Origin: Cupriavidus sp. EM10
Lineage (GTDB): Bacteria > Pseudomonadota > Gammaproteobacteria > Burkholderiales > Burkholderiaceae
DNA: 64,000 nt
Reading direction: 5' to 3'
Assembly (NCBI RefSeq): GCF_018729255.1
Contig: NZ_CP076062.1
Coordinates: 1-64,000, forward strand
Shown here: positions 24,649 to 35,513 of the stretch, piece by piece
Numbering within the stretch: the first letter of the stretch is position 1
Layout: each line of letters begins with the position of its first letter
Made by a program: the position numbers and the translations under genes
The notes under the pieces: generated by a model
Told to the model about the DNA's origin: nothing
Databases searched by the model: none
Seen by the model: the letters and a program-made list of their open reading frames with translations, nothing else

Positions 24649-27253
24649 ATGGCGCGTGACTATCCGCTGCTGTACGTGTCGAATCCGACGGTACTGCGGC
24701 AAGATCGGAACACAAATGCGGGCGGGTCGAAGACGGACTTTTTTGCCGATCGAGACCAAGCGTTTGCAGCATTGCGAACGCATATCACGACCCGACTGGA
24801 AACCGTACGGAGTCAACTGCAAGACAATGCCCAGCGCTTTTGCTCGTCAGGCTTTGTCAAGGTCAGGCTTCAGGAAAAGGCGTGGGCGAAAACCCACCGG
24901 CCGGTGCGTAAGTTGTTCACAGACGACAATGCGCCGGTCGTTGCTGGCGACGATATTGGCGAGCTCGTTGTGCGAGCGACGCCTGCGGGGCTTGGCCGAG
25001 TGATCGAAAGTGTTGGCAAGGCTGATAAGGACACGTCGCGTCGACGAGACAATCACGGCAAGCTGGTGCCCAATCCCAACCGCGAGCGATCCGAAGTTGG
25101 GGCGCTGGAAGACCTGAGGCTGTGGTCCGAAGAAGATCGCCGGCTGCCCAACGCGAAAGACGCCGTGGCAGTCTTTGAGCGATTCGGGCTTGCTCCGATG
25201 TACGCGGTGCGGTTTTTGATCCGATCTTGGCTGCTTTGCAGAAGGCGAAGCCGGCCAGCGGGCGTGTTGCGTGGCAGGATAGCCCAGCCGACTCGTTCGT
25301 CGCTTCCCTGGTCGAGCTCGGCCGCAAGCTCGGTATCTATGTGGTGGTGGAGCGCGAACTCGACATCATGTCCCACGCTTATGTCGGCCTTGTGGACTCC
25401 CCGGGTTTCGCCATTCTTGATGGGTTCGCGCGCTTGGACCAAGTAGGCGAACAACTCAAGGTGGACGGCGATTTTTCGCTAGATGCTCATAAGGAACTGC
25501 TGCACCTGCTGGGCGAGCATCCAAATGTGCGCAGCGTTGCCGTGCCCTCGGTGCTCTTTGCCGACCGTATCTCAACGCTTGAGGCTGCTGCGGCCGGCCA
25601 GCGCATTCAGCGACGCTCCACGGTCATATCCCTCACTCCAGCAAAGCTGCCGCCCCCCGCGAAAGGTGCGTCCTATCCGACGGTCGCAGTGGTGGACGGA
25701 GGTATAGCCGCGAAATTTCGTCCCTGGATCAAAGGGACCTATGGCGATATTCCCGAAGACGAGCGAGATCTGGAGCATGGCACCAACATCGCAGGATTAT
25801 TGGTGGCCGCTCAGAGTCTCAATAGTGGCTATGTACAGCGATTCGAGGAAGACGGTTGCTGGCTGATCGACATCGCGATTCACCCCACTGACGAGTATGC
25901 AGGGGACTATTACGAGAACGGCTCAGCCAAATTCCTGGATGCGCTCGAAAGCATCGTGGCGCAATGCAAAGCAGAGCATGGCGTCCGAGTGTTCAATTTC
26001 AGTCTGAACAACCGGACCGATGTACTACCGAATCAGTTCAGCGACGAGGGAATGAGGCTCGACGCGATCGCGCGTCGTCACGACGTCTTCTTCGTGATTT
26101 CCGCTGGGAATGCGAAGGAAGCCGACGCCCGGCCGCAGTGGGACTCCCGACCATTTTCGGCCGCACTGCAACTGAGTGAAGTTCGTACCGACACGCTATG
26201 GGGACCAGCTGATTCGTTGGTGAATGTTTCCGTCGGTGCAACCAATGGGGCAGGGGTGCAGGGCTGTATCGTCGATGCACCTGCCCGATATAGCCGTCGC
26301 GGACCGGGTGTCCGCGGATCCATCAAGCCGGACGTCTGCCACATCGGCGGTGCCGACCGTGATGGCGACCCAAATACCGGCCTAATGAGTGTCAGCAAAG
26401 AGGGAATGCTGGCGGCGGTCAAGGGCACGAGCATGGCAGCCCCACTGGCCGCCAAAACACTGGCAGCGCTTGACCTGGAAATGGGCGGGCACGCGCCGCG
26501 CGAGGTCGTCCAAGCGGTCTACTTGCACAATACGTATTTCGCGCCGCCACTGACTGGTATGCAGGCCAAGCGTACGGCAAGACACCTCGTCGGCTTTGGA
26601 TATCCTCGCCCGAGTGCTCAGACGCTGCAACTGGATCGCCATACGTTTGGGTGGTGGTGCACGATAGCCTGCATGTGAACGACAACACCATCATCGACTT
26701 CCGCTGGCCGCGTGAACTCGTCGATGAAGAAGGGAGGTGCCGCGGTACCGCACGCTTGACGTTGGTCTATTCGCCTCCGCTCGATTTCGATTTTGGCGCC
26801 GAGGCAGCAAGGGTGAGTCTTGACCCGTCGTTGCGCCAAAGAAAGGTCAACGGCAAGGCTGACGATGATGAGGATCTCGACGACGATGGCGATGAGGACA
26901 AGGCCGGCTGGGTTGGCCGTCTCAGGCCACTCCATGCCTCGGGATTGAAACGGACGTCTCGTGAAGCGGCGCTGCTCCTTGATGGCATGAAATGGAGTCC
27001 GGTCAAGCTTCTAGAGGGCAACCTGCGGGGTGTGGGTCGATCACCGGAATGGCGCTTGAGCATTAACTATGTCGCGCGAGATCAGGTGCAGTTCCCGGAT
27101 GAGGGTGTGCCATTTGCTGTGGTCCTCACAATCACGGACCCTCAAAAGGAAGCAAATGTCTACGACGATCTGCAACAGGAACTGGTTGCCACTTCATCGG
27201 TGAAATTGAACGATATCCGTACTGCCCTGCGTGTGCGACCGCAGGCGCGATAG
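24649..27253 (+). CDS. S8 (subtilisin-like) serine peptidase, large; frame broken twice
   Basis: Three frames join into one 868-residue protein when one base is added near 25211-25217 (GGTTTTT) and one in the G3 at 26649-26651. The catalytic triad of subtilases is intact in the middle frame: Asp in TVAVVDGG, His in LEHGTNIAG, Ser in KGTSMAAP. No signal peptide, so cytoplasmic. The N-terminal 270 residues are unrecognised, and the C-terminal 200 include an acidic tract DDDEDLDDDGDED. ATG at 24649 follows GGGAAGG. It follows the AAA+ gene and likely works with it. Confidence 0.75.
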
Positions 27254-27274
27254 AACATAGAGAAGTTGTCACAG

Positions 27275-28739
27275 ATGGATAGAAAACAGTACATCGTCTT
27301 GGCCGCAAGCACGCCCGATGAGAAAAAAAGGGCGGGCTTGAGCCCTCCAGTTGTCATACGGATAAGCTGGCCTCTATGCTCGGTAAGGCATTTCCAGAGG
27401 GTGCGACAGTTCCAGTGATGCGATCGCCGGTTGACGAGTCGGCCATGCTGGAGCTTAGTGAGGAGCAAGCAGCAACATTTGAGCGCGCGAATCCCAAAAT
27501 CAACCTGTATCCCGTACGCACTTACCGGATTGCGGCCGTCGACATCGATAGCGTGATGATGGCGGGAGGGTCGTTCCCTTTTGCCAGCTCGGCCAAGCAG
27601 GCCGCTACGCCGTTTAAGGTGAAGGTTGTCGACGGCGCCGGCCACGCAATTGCTGGCGTGAAGATCGTCGTGCGCGAGTGGGAGGTAGACGAGCCAGTTG
27701 AGGCAAAAACTGACGAACACGGCGTGGCAACGGTTCCGTCGCAAAACGGTCTCGCTGAATATGTGCTTGCGGTTCCATTTGCCGGTTACTGGGCCAAGGC
27801 CCAGCGTGGCGTTCTGGCGTCCCAGGGCGTTGTCAGTTTCGTGTTGGACAATCTGGATCCCACGCATGATGACTGTCGGAAGCACCATTATCCGACAACG
27901 CCTCCGCAGAATGCGCACAGTGCATCAGTCAAAGTTGCTGTTATTGACACTGGGATCGATTCGCACTGCGACCTGAGCAATGTGGTCTGTCGCACATCCC
28001 ACGCGCAGGCCGACGATGAAGATGACATTTACGATAACGGCACCGGTCACGGAACTCACGTGGCAGGCATTATTGGTGGCAACGGGGTGATCCGCGGCAT
28101 TGCTCCAAACGCGTCGCTAATGAGCTACCGGGTATTTGAACGTGGTGCGCGCGAGACCGTGACGTTTAACATTTACACTGCACTCAGTGCGGCAGTCAGG
28201 GATGGTGCCGATATCATCAATCTGAGTCTCGGGCAGGGTGAGACGGATAGGGTGTTGGCGCTAGCCATCCAAGATGCCGAGGCCCAAGGCGTTCTGGTCG
28301 TTGCTGCATCAGGAAATGATGGGCACGACAAGCCGACCTATCCTGCCAGTTATGCGGAAGTTGTGTCTGTTGCCGCGGTCGGTCGTGTCGGTACCTTCCC
28401 GGCGGACTCGTTGCATGGATGCAATGTCCAGCGTGTGAAAGGCACCGATAGTCAGGATTTCGTGCCGGGTTTTTCCAACCACGGGAAAGTTGAGCTTGCA
28501 GCGCCGGGCGTGGCCGTTGTTTCCACTATCGGGATCGAAGGCTATGCAGCACTTGATGGAACGTCGATGGCTTGCCCAGTCGTCTCGGGTTTTGCCGCTG
28601 CGCTGCTCGAAAACGCACCGGAGTTGAAGGGCGCGAGCGTTCCCCTGAGCGGCTGAGGGATTTGAAGCAGTTGCTTTATAGAGCGTGCAATTCTTTGGGC
28701 TTTGGCACGTCGGATGTCGGCAGCGGATTGCCTCGATAA
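27275..28739 (+). CDS. Second S8 (subtilisin-like) peptidase; frame broken twice
   Basis: 488 residues when one A is added to the A7 tract at 27323-27329 and one G at 28629-28631. Catalytic Asp in VAVIDTGID, His in GHGTHVAG, Ser in LDGTSMACP. An N-terminal beta-sandwich segment (FKVKVVDGAGHAIAGVKIVV) resembles carboxypeptidase-regulatory-like domains. No signal peptide. Starts 21 bases after the previous stop. A second, different subtilase directly after the first is unusual; the two differ in size and in N-terminal domain, so this is not a tandem copy. Confidence 0.75.
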
Positions 28740-28751
28740 ATGGGAGGTCCC

Positions 28752-28966
28752 ATGAGCCGTGTTGTTCTTGTTTTTCGGGTCCGGGAGAGATCCCGGAATG
28801 CGATCTTCAGGCGATAAGACGGCACGCAGGCGTGACGGTTATTGATCATCGCCAATCCAATGCGCTCTTGTTAGAGGTCGAGGGGTCGGCCAGCGAATTC
28901 CTGGCCGACGTCGACAAGATGCAGAACTGGATCGGCAGCGAGCAACGAACTTATCGCCTCACGTAG
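28752..28966 (+). CDS. 71-residue protein after the second S8 peptidase, frame broken once
   Basis: ATG after GGGAGG. One C added at 28781-28782 gives a continuous 71-residue protein: MSRVVLVFRV at the start, then ALLLEVEGSASEFLADVDKM. The strand-helix-strand-helix outline recalls subtilisin propeptide/I9 inhibitors, which would fit its place beside two subtilases, but this is inference. Last gene of the module. Confidence 0.5.
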
Positions 28967-29521
28967 TCGCCGAGTCTTAGCCCAAGATGCAGGGCCGGGT
29001 TCCTATCCCATGGATGCCTACTTGAAGGATGGGGTACCTATCGCTTTCGGGCGGACCATCCAATGGCCGATGCTCGCTTCGAGTGACTATTAATGCTACG
29101 GACCTTCTTGCGGGGTATGTCAACGAGATGGACGCTGGAAGTTGCCCCAATAGTCCCCCCGGCTGCCGTCAGGCGATGACGCGAGCCACAGAGGCTCCTT
29201 GATTCCGAGAGGCAGACCCAGATACTGTTCCCCAGCTTTTTGAATCCACAGCGAATTCCAATGGTCATAGACAATCAGACCGCCTCGCCAGGCTGCCCAA
29301 CAACAAAGTCGTAGAAATCGCGACAATAAAGTCTGAGAACCATCTGCCGGAAGAGCCCATTTTTTGGCTTCGAAGACTTTATCGTCAGCGTATACATCAC
29401 TCTGATTCACCCTAGGACGGCGATTCAAGGCCTGTGCTGCCAGCCTGGGTGTCCAACTCGTGCGCTCGCTTCATCGTGCAGCTGATCGCTTTGCAGTTAG
29501 CTGTATGACACTTTGTGCTCG
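28967..29521. other. 555 bases of degraded sequence
   Basis: A minus-strand frame (29120-29428) has some protein-like runs (WIQKAGEQYLGLPLGIKEP) but no ribosome site or recognisable family. Probably relics. Confidence 0.35.
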
Positions 29522-29752
29522 CTAAAAGGGACAGTAAAGTTCATCGTCGAGCCAGCTTGACCAGTCCCATACGAATACGCAGTCGCCGTGACCCGCTAGG
29601 GCAAATATCGGGACCAGTTCGCGCCTTATGGTCTCCCGAAGTTCATCTTGCCAAGGTTGAGGTACCAAAGACAGTTGCACATAGGCTGGGCGGCCAGCTG
29701 AGTTGATGACCGGTACAGAGCGTCTTAAACGATCGCGATCTAGCTTGTCCAT
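29522..29752 (-). CDS. 76-residue conserved protein, paralog of the one at 14.8 kb
   Basis: Second copy of the protein family at 14790-15017, sharing RLR, VPV, VP-x-P, RELVPIF, GDC, WDW and an identical C-terminal ending apart from one residue. About half of the residues match. Unknown function, possibly a small adaptor carried by the mobile region. Confidence 0.6.
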   Translation of the reverse strand: MDKLDRDRLRRSVPVINSAGRPAYVQLSLVPQPWQDELRETIRRELVPIFALAGHGDCVFVWDWSSWLDDELYCPF

Positions 29753-29995
29753 GCGTAGACTGTCCCTCGCGTTGAGTTCTTGCCTGCACGGCGCGACCCG
29801 TCTGCCAGTTCAGCGCATCGTCTTGGCCTGCAATACAAGGCAAGTGAGCATGATGCGGCCGACTGCTTCTCTTCCGTGGCAATAGTTGACCGTTTGCCTC
29901 CGAGCCACTCAAGCCGTTCTTCTTCCCAATGGCCAAGCGCCCAGTTGCTATCTCCTGGAAATAGGGCAAATTCCGTTGAAGCATCCTGGCGATAA

Positions 29996-30334
29996 ATGGG
30001 AAGGTCATTGGGCGAGGCGGTGAAGGCAGGTGTGGATCCTAATAAGGCACTTGACGTGATCAATGCGGGTACGGGTCGCAACTCCGCGTCTAGCGATAAG
30101 TTTCCTAGGTGCGTGCTCCCGCGAAAATTCGATCAAGGATTTTCTGCCGCATTAGCTTATAAGGATCTTCGCCTTTGCATAGACGAGGCGGATGCACTCG
30201 GCGTGCCTATGATCGTCGGCTCAGCGGTTCGAGAAATGGTTGCTTTGACCAATGCTGTTGTAGGTCCTGATGCGGATATCACAGAGGTGGTTAAGGTATG
30301 TGAAGAGCTAGCGCGAGTGGAGGTTCGTGGCTGA
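29996..30334 (+). pseudogene. C-terminal fragment of a 3-hydroxyisobutyrate dehydrogenase-family enzyme
   Basis: The segment VDPNKALDVINAGTGRNSAS, then a FDQGFSAALAYKDLRLC stretch and ADALGVPM, is the C-terminal substrate/dimer domain of the HIBADH / tartronate semialdehyde reductase family. The N-terminal NAD-binding half (GxGxMG) is absent. A truncated remnant of a former metabolic operon next to the IS630 element. Confidence 0.65.
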
Positions 30335-30633
30335 GCTTCGGCCTGGTAACACGCCATTGCCGAAGGGTGTTGCCTTTCGGCGAGCGGTTGATACCGCTGC
30401 CTCTAGGATTGGACAGTATCTCTTGCTGACTTTGTGGCGTGAACTCAGAAATTAGCGGTTGCCGAGGGCTTCGTCCTTTACGTAAGCCAGGTCAGGTCGT
30501 ATCTACGATGACCGCGTCCACGATTACGACACCGATCGCCGTCCGGTGCCTGCTGCCGGGCATCCCGATCTCGATCGTCCGGGCGATAAATGTTTCGGAA
30601 GCGGATTTTGTAAAGTCAGCTGAGTAGGAACGG
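30335..30633. other. Unassigned sequence between two gene fragments
   Basis: No protein-like frame recognised on either strand. Confidence 0.35.
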
Positions 30634-30846
30634 TATTGTTGCGCCGACGGGAACACCGCCGGGTGTTGTGCCAAGCTGAACTCCACTATCAATGGAGTGA
30701 TCTTGTACAAAGAGGTGACCGCCCATATGGCGAAGCAAGGGGCACAACCCGATCCGCTGTCTGTCGACGACTTCAGAGCGCTAGTTCACACGGAGCGGGA
30801 AAAATGGTCGGCCGTTGTGAAGTCTGCCAACGTAAAGATGGACTGA
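30634..30846 (+). pseudogene. C-terminal fragment of a Bug/TctC solute receptor
   Basis: Reads GIVAPTGTPPGVVAKLNS, with one G missing near 30670, then AKQGAQPDPLSVDDFRALV and a REKWSAVVK ending. This is the C-terminal lobe typical of tripartite tricarboxylate receptors. The N-terminal two thirds are missing. Together with the dehydrogenase fragment it marks a lost catabolic operon. Confidence 0.6.
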
Positions 30847-30949
30847 CGCGCACGTGAATCGCGCATGCGCGGTGACCACCGCCGGTTATCGAGCCATGCG
30901 CATGGGCTCAGCGCGCTGCGCGCTTGGTTGAATGGCGCTCAGGTCTCGC

Positions 30950-32114
30950 TAGTGTTCCGTCCCGTTAATTCGTAGGCACAAAAGCTGCTTGGGTTGAGGC
31001 ATCCTTGGAGGTGCCTCATGCCCAATGGACACACTCGCACCAGCAACATCGAGCTCACCGACGTCGAGCGCGCGGAGCTCGTCTCGATGGCTAGATCGCG
31101 GTCGCTGCCAGCCGCGTTGGCGCTGCGCGCGCGCATCGTCTTGGCCTGCGAAGGACCCGAAAAGGCCAGCACAGTGGTCGCAAAAATGTTGGGGATCGAC
31201 CGCAACACGGTCAACAAGTGGCGTGCGCGGTATGCCCGAGACCGCATCTCAGGCCTGTACGATGAACTGCGTCCAGGACGGCCTCGAACGGTGGACGATG
31301 AGCGGGTGGCAGAACTGATCAACAAGACGCTGCATACCAAGCCCGCCGACGGCGCGACGCATTGGAGCACGCGCGGCCTTGCCGCCGAGACGGGCATTAG
31401 CAAGAGCACGGTGGCGCGCTACCTCAAGGTCTTCCAACTCAAACCGCACCGTGTGGAGAGCTTCAAACTCTCGACCGATCCGCTGTTCGTCGAGAAGCTG
31501 CGCGATGTGGTGGGCCTATACCTGAATCCGCCTGAGAACGCGCTGGTGCTGTGTGTCGACGAAAAGAGCCAATGCCAGGCGCTGGAGCGCACACAGCCCC
31601 TGCTGCCGATGGGCTTTGGCTACGTCGAAGGCGTCACGCATGACTACGTGCGCCATGGCACCACAACGCTGTTCGCCGCGCTGAACGTGCTCAATGGCGC
31701 CATCCTGGCCGAGTGCAAGCCGCGCCATCGGCATCAGGAGTTCCTGGCGTTCCTGCGCTCCATCGACAAGGCCGTTCCGGCTGAGCTGGATGTGCATTGC
31801 ATCGTCGATAACTACGCCAGCCACAAGCACCCCAAGGTCAAGGCTTGGCTGGCCGATCGGCCACGCTGGCAAATGCACTTCGTGCCGACCTACTCCAGTT
31901 GGCTCAATCAAGTCGAGCGGTTCTTCGCGATCATCACGGACAAGGCGATCCGGCGCGGATCGTTCACCAGCGTGAAGGAGCTGACGAAGAAGATTGACAG
32001 CTTCGTCAGCCAGTACAACGAGAACTGCAGGCCCTTCACCTGGACGGCAACCGCCGATTCGATCCTCGAAAAGCTCGCTCGCCTGTGCGGACGAATTACT
32101 GGGACGGAACACTA
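30950..32114 (+). mobile_element. IS630-family insertion sequence
   Basis: Terminal inverted repeats GTGTTCCGTCCCGTTAATTCG (left end at 30952) and its near-complement at the right end (ending 32112) match in all but two positions. Both ends are bordered by TA (30950-30951 and 32113-32114), the target duplication of IS630/Tc1-type elements. One intact transposase inside. About 1161 bp between the TA dinucleotides. Confidence 0.9.
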
Positions 32115-32115
32115 G
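31018..32115 (+). CDS. IS630-family transposase
   Basis: 365 residues, intact. N-terminal HTH (TVVAKMLGIDRNTVNKWRARYA), then a DDE catalytic core: VLCVDEKSQ, IVDNYASHKHP, and SWLNQVERFF with the final Glu. The sequence is typical of IS630 elements of Ralstonia/Cupriavidus. The stop codon TAG uses the TA target dinucleotide at the right end, so the reading frame ends exactly at the element border. The start at 31018 (ATG after GGAGGTGC) is preferred. Confidence 0.92.
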   Translation: MPNGHTRTSNIELTDVERAELVSMARSRSLPAALALRARIVLACEGPEKASTVVAKMLGIDRNTVNKWRARYARDRISGLYDELRPGRPRTVDDERVAELINKTLHTKPADGATHWSTRGLAAETGISKSTVARYLKVFQLKPHRVESFKLSTDPLFVEKLRDVVGLYLNPPENALVLCVDEKSQCQALERTQPLLPMGFGYVEGVTHDYVRHGTTTLFAALNVLNGAILAECKPRHRHQEFLAFLRSIDKAVPAELDVHCIVDNYASHKHPKVKAWLADRPRWQMHFVPTYSSWLNQVERFFAIITDKAIRRGSFTSVKELTKKIDSFVSQYNENCRPFTWTATADSILEKLARLCGRITGTEH

Positions 32116-32203
32116 GTCCTCAGTCGTCCGACCGCAATGCGCTCCCTTGCGGCTGCTCATTGCGAAGTTCGTGGATGACGGCCACTGGCCGGTGTGAGCC
32201 ACC

Positions 32204-32389
32204 TTAAGTCGCATCTCTGCATTCAAACAGGCTTTCATCGGTCAGGGGGAGGTAGAAATGGTTACGCCGGGCTTGCCAATCCTCTTTGGAGATTAGTAGT
32301 TGTAAGAGTTGCTGATCACGGATGAGGTCGCCGGCGCAAAGCCAAGGGCTATCTCTTGGCGCATCATTTTGCCGGATCTTTGTACTCAC
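32204..32389 (-). CDS. Possible 61-residue protein coupled to the P450 gene
   Basis: A GTG start overlaps the stop of the P450 gene (GTGA), the same type of overlap seen at bioF-bioD and bioB-P450. The product is soluble with a QQLLQLLISKEDW helix and no recognised family. It may be the last gene of the biotin operon or a truncated remnant. Confidence 0.4.
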   Translation of the reverse strand: MSTKIRQNDAPRDSPWLCAGDLIRDQQLLQLLISKEDWQARRNHFYLPLTDESLFECRDAT

Positions 32390-33707
32390 CGCTCCAGTCT
32401 GACGGCATGGTTGTTCCGTACTTGAAGGCTGATGAGCCCACGGTAGACTGGGTTCCCGTTCCAGTGCGGTTCGGCGTCCACCAGCGTCAAATTGGGAAGT
32501 CTGGCAAGCAGGCTTCGGAAGACAATTTCCGCTTCCATCAGAGTTAGTGCGGCTCCAATACAGAAATGCGCGCCATGGCCAAACGAAAGATGAGAGCCCT
32601 CACGGCGGGTGACGTCCAAGGCGTCGGGATCGCGATAGCGCGATGGGTCGCGGTTCGCGGCTCCGATCAGCGGCACAATCACGTCACCACGTCGCAACTG
32701 CTTCCCATGCAAGATGATATCCGTGGTGACGCGTCGGCCTGTATATTGAACCGGGCTTTCGTAGCGCAGCAATTCGCGAAGGGCGTTTGAAATTGACTCG
32801 GGTGTCTTTAGCAAGCGATACCATTGCTCCGGATGCCTCAGCAAGGCATGTAGTCCATTTCCGAGAAGATTGCGCGTCGTCTCGTGCCCGGCGAACAGCA
32901 GCATGGCACATTGCGACAACAGCTCGGCCCCGGTTTCGATGGTTCCTTCTGCCTCGGCCTGCAGAAGGTGGCTTATCAGGTCTCGCTGTTGCGGCTGTTG
33001 GTAAGTGGAGCAAGATGCCTGCGCCCGACGGCGCGCCAGCATGGCTTCGAAGGCGGCGCTCATCTTTAGCAAGCTCGCCTGCGCACGCCGCTTTAGCGCC
33101 AGGTCTGGATCCGGCGCCCCGATAAATGAAGCCAGATCTTCCGACCACGCTAGGAAGCCTGGTTGCTCGTCGACATCCATGCCCAGCAACTTGGCAATCA
33201 CCATCGCGGGCAGCGGCCTGGCCACCGCCGCCATGAAATCGAACTGCGGTTCCTGGACAATCCGGTCCATCAGCAGCGCCGTCATTTGTTCGATGGTGTT
33301 GCTGAACGCGCGCAGGGTTGTGGGTCGGAAGCCTGCATTGAGCACCTGGCGCAGCCGTGTGTGATCGGGTGCGTCCAGGAACAGCATGGCCCGGCTGAAC
33401 AAGCGCTGGAAAGGGCATAACGCCTGGCGCTCGTCTTCGCTGTTACGCATGACCCAGCCGCCCGTGCGGCGCGCTGAATAGAGCGGGTCGCACAGAACTC
33501 TTTCCACGTCTTCGTGCCTCGTTAGCAGCCAGGCGCCGCCAAAAATTCCTCGCTCCAGTGAATGGGGCCGGCGGCCCGCAGTGCCTGGTAGGCAGGGTAC
33601 GGGTCGCGTAGAAAGGCTGCATCGACGAAGGCGTCGCAAGGCACGCGGTCATCTGGCGAGTCAGCCGAGCGCACACTCGCGCGCTCAAATAGAACGGCGG
33701 CCGTCAT
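32386..33707 (-). CDS. Cytochrome P450 in the biotin operon (BioI-like by context); frame broken once
   Basis: 440 residues when one base is added to the A5 tract at 33541-33545. Class I bacterial P450: AGHETT in the I helix, E-x-x-R in [10 protein letters not shown], and the haem loop [10 protein letters not shown] with the Cys ligand. No membrane anchor. Its ATG overlaps the bioB stop (ATGA), so it belongs to the bio operon. In Bacillus, BioI (a P450) cleaves acyl-ACP to pimeloyl-ACP; here the same role in making the biotin precursor is inferred from position, not from sequence. No ferredoxin gene is adjacent. Confidence 0.8.
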
Positions 33708-34755
33708 CCTGCGTAGCCTTCAGTGCGGATACCGAGGCGTTCGAGCAGGGCGCGGTCACGCTCGGTCTGGGGGTTGTTGGTGGTCAGTAGCTTGTCGCCG
33801 TAGAAGATCGAGTTGGCTCCGGCCACGAAGCAAAGTGCTTGCAACGCGTCGTCCATCTCCTCACGTCCCGCGGACAGCCGCACCATGGCGCGTGGCATGG
33901 TAATGCGGGCCACCGCGATAGTACGGACGAATTCGAAGGGATCAACCGGTGGAGTGTCGGCAAGGGGTGTGCCTTTCACCGGAACCAAGTTGTTGATCGG
34001 CACCGACTCCGGATAAGGCTCCATATTGGCGAGCTGCGCGATAAGACCAGAGCGGGCGTCACGGGATTCCCCCATGCCGACGATGCCGCCGCAGCAGACA
34101 TTAATGCCAGCGTCGCGCACGTGCCCGATTGTGTCCAACCTATTCTGGTACGTGCGGGTGCTGATGATGTTCCCGTAGAACTCGGGCGCCGTGTCCAGAT
34201 TGTGGTTGTAATAATCCAGGCCTGCTTCTTTCAAGTGCTGCGCTTGATCCGCCTTCAGCATGCCAAGCGTGACGCAGGTCTCCATGCCCATCGCCTTGAC
34301 CTCACGGACCATCTCCATTACCGGCTCCAGGTGACGGTCCTTAGGGCTGCGCCATGCGGCCCCCATGCAGAAGCGCGTGGCGCCGTTGGCTTTGGCTGTG
34401 CGCGCGGCCTCCAATACCTCTTCCAGCGCCATAAGTTTTCGGCTTTGACGCCGGTATCGTGATGCGCACTCTGTGGGCAGTAGCCGCAATCCTCTTCGCA
34501 CCCTCCGGTCTTGATAGAAAGTAAGGTGGAAAGCTGGATTACATTGGGGTCGAAATGTTCGCGGTGCACTTGCTGGGCGCGGAATAGGAGATCATTGAAA
34601 GGCAGCGCATAGAGTTCGCCGATCTGGGCCACGCTCCAGCGTACCGGCCGTTCCTGAGTAGCGGTCGTGCGGCACGTGGAATTGCGCAGGGTTTCGACAT
34701 CGAATGTAGCGATTGTTGTAACGTTCGCGGCGGAGGTGTCGGCGATCCTAGTCAT
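33704..34755 (-). CDS. bioB: Biotin synthase BioB, radical SAM; frame broken once
   Basis: 350 residues when one base is added to the T4 run at 34436-34439. Radical SAM cluster cysteines 86, 90 and 93 ([13 protein letters not shown]) are in the first frame. The second frame carries [30 protein letters not shown] and [16 protein letters not shown], all standard for BioB. It inserts sulfur into dethiobiotin as the last step of biotin synthesis. Starts 4 bases after the bioD stop. Confidence 0.92.
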
Positions 34756-34758
34756 GTC

Positions 34759-35513
34759 TTAGTCCAGGTTAGGCAGTTTGGTGCTGCGCCTCGGTCGATA
34801 GGCGAGAGCAGTTGTCAACAGTGGTGAGAGGTCAATTGATGCAGCGGCCTTGCGCGGCTCTTTCGCCCATGCAATTTCCCCAAGGCAAGGAGCTTCCAGG
34901 CAGGCGCACAGCGTGGCGATGTTTTCTGCGGCCAAGGCCATATCCGGGTCTATACGGTTCGCGATCCAGCCGGCAAGACGTAAGCCCCGCGCACGTACCG
35001 CAGCGGCAGTCAGCACGGCGTGGTTGAGACAGCCCAGCCGGATGCCAACCACCAACACCACCGGCAGGCCTAGCATGACGGCCAAATCCGCTGTGGTCCA
35101 CTGGGCCAGCCCGGTCGCAAGCGGCACGTGAAAGCCTCCCACGCCCTCCACTACTACGGCATCGGCGCGTGCGCAAAGCTCGCCGAACGCAGCATGGATG
35201 GGCTCGGGCGTGATCTGCGCCCCCTCAAGCGCAGCGGCCAAATGGGGGAGCAGGCAGTGCGCAGCAGGAAGGGGCAGGTAATTGCGGGTGGTACGTGCAC
35301 GCTGCTCGCATTGCGTAACGCAGCCACGTCATCGTTGTGCAAATGGCCGTCGCGCCATACGCTGCCGCTGGCCACCGGTTTCATTCCTACGCTAAGGTAA
35401 CCAGCAGCGCGAAGCGCATACAACAATGTAGCGCTGGCGTAAGTCTTGCCGACGCCGGTATCTGTGCCAGTGACAAAGCAGGCAATGCCTTTGAATGTGC
35501 CCGTCGTATTCAT
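34759..35513 (-). CDS. bioD: Dethiobiotin synthetase BioD; frame broken once
   Basis: 251 residues when one base is added at the G3 run 35286-35288. N-terminal P-loop VTGTDTGVGKT, then GMKPVASG, and EGVGGFHVPL in the second frame are BioD signatures. It closes the ureido ring of 7,8-diaminopelargonate with CO2 and ATP. Its ATG overlaps the bioF stop (ATGA). Confidence 0.9.

Noticed and set aside
29120..29428. Minus-strand frame of 102 codons
   Set aside because: Some protein-like runs but no start signal and no relative; kept only as degraded sequence.
34759..35513. bio genes as true pseudogenes
   Set aside because: All breaks are single missing bases of the same kind seen throughout the window; conserved motifs on both sides are undamaged.
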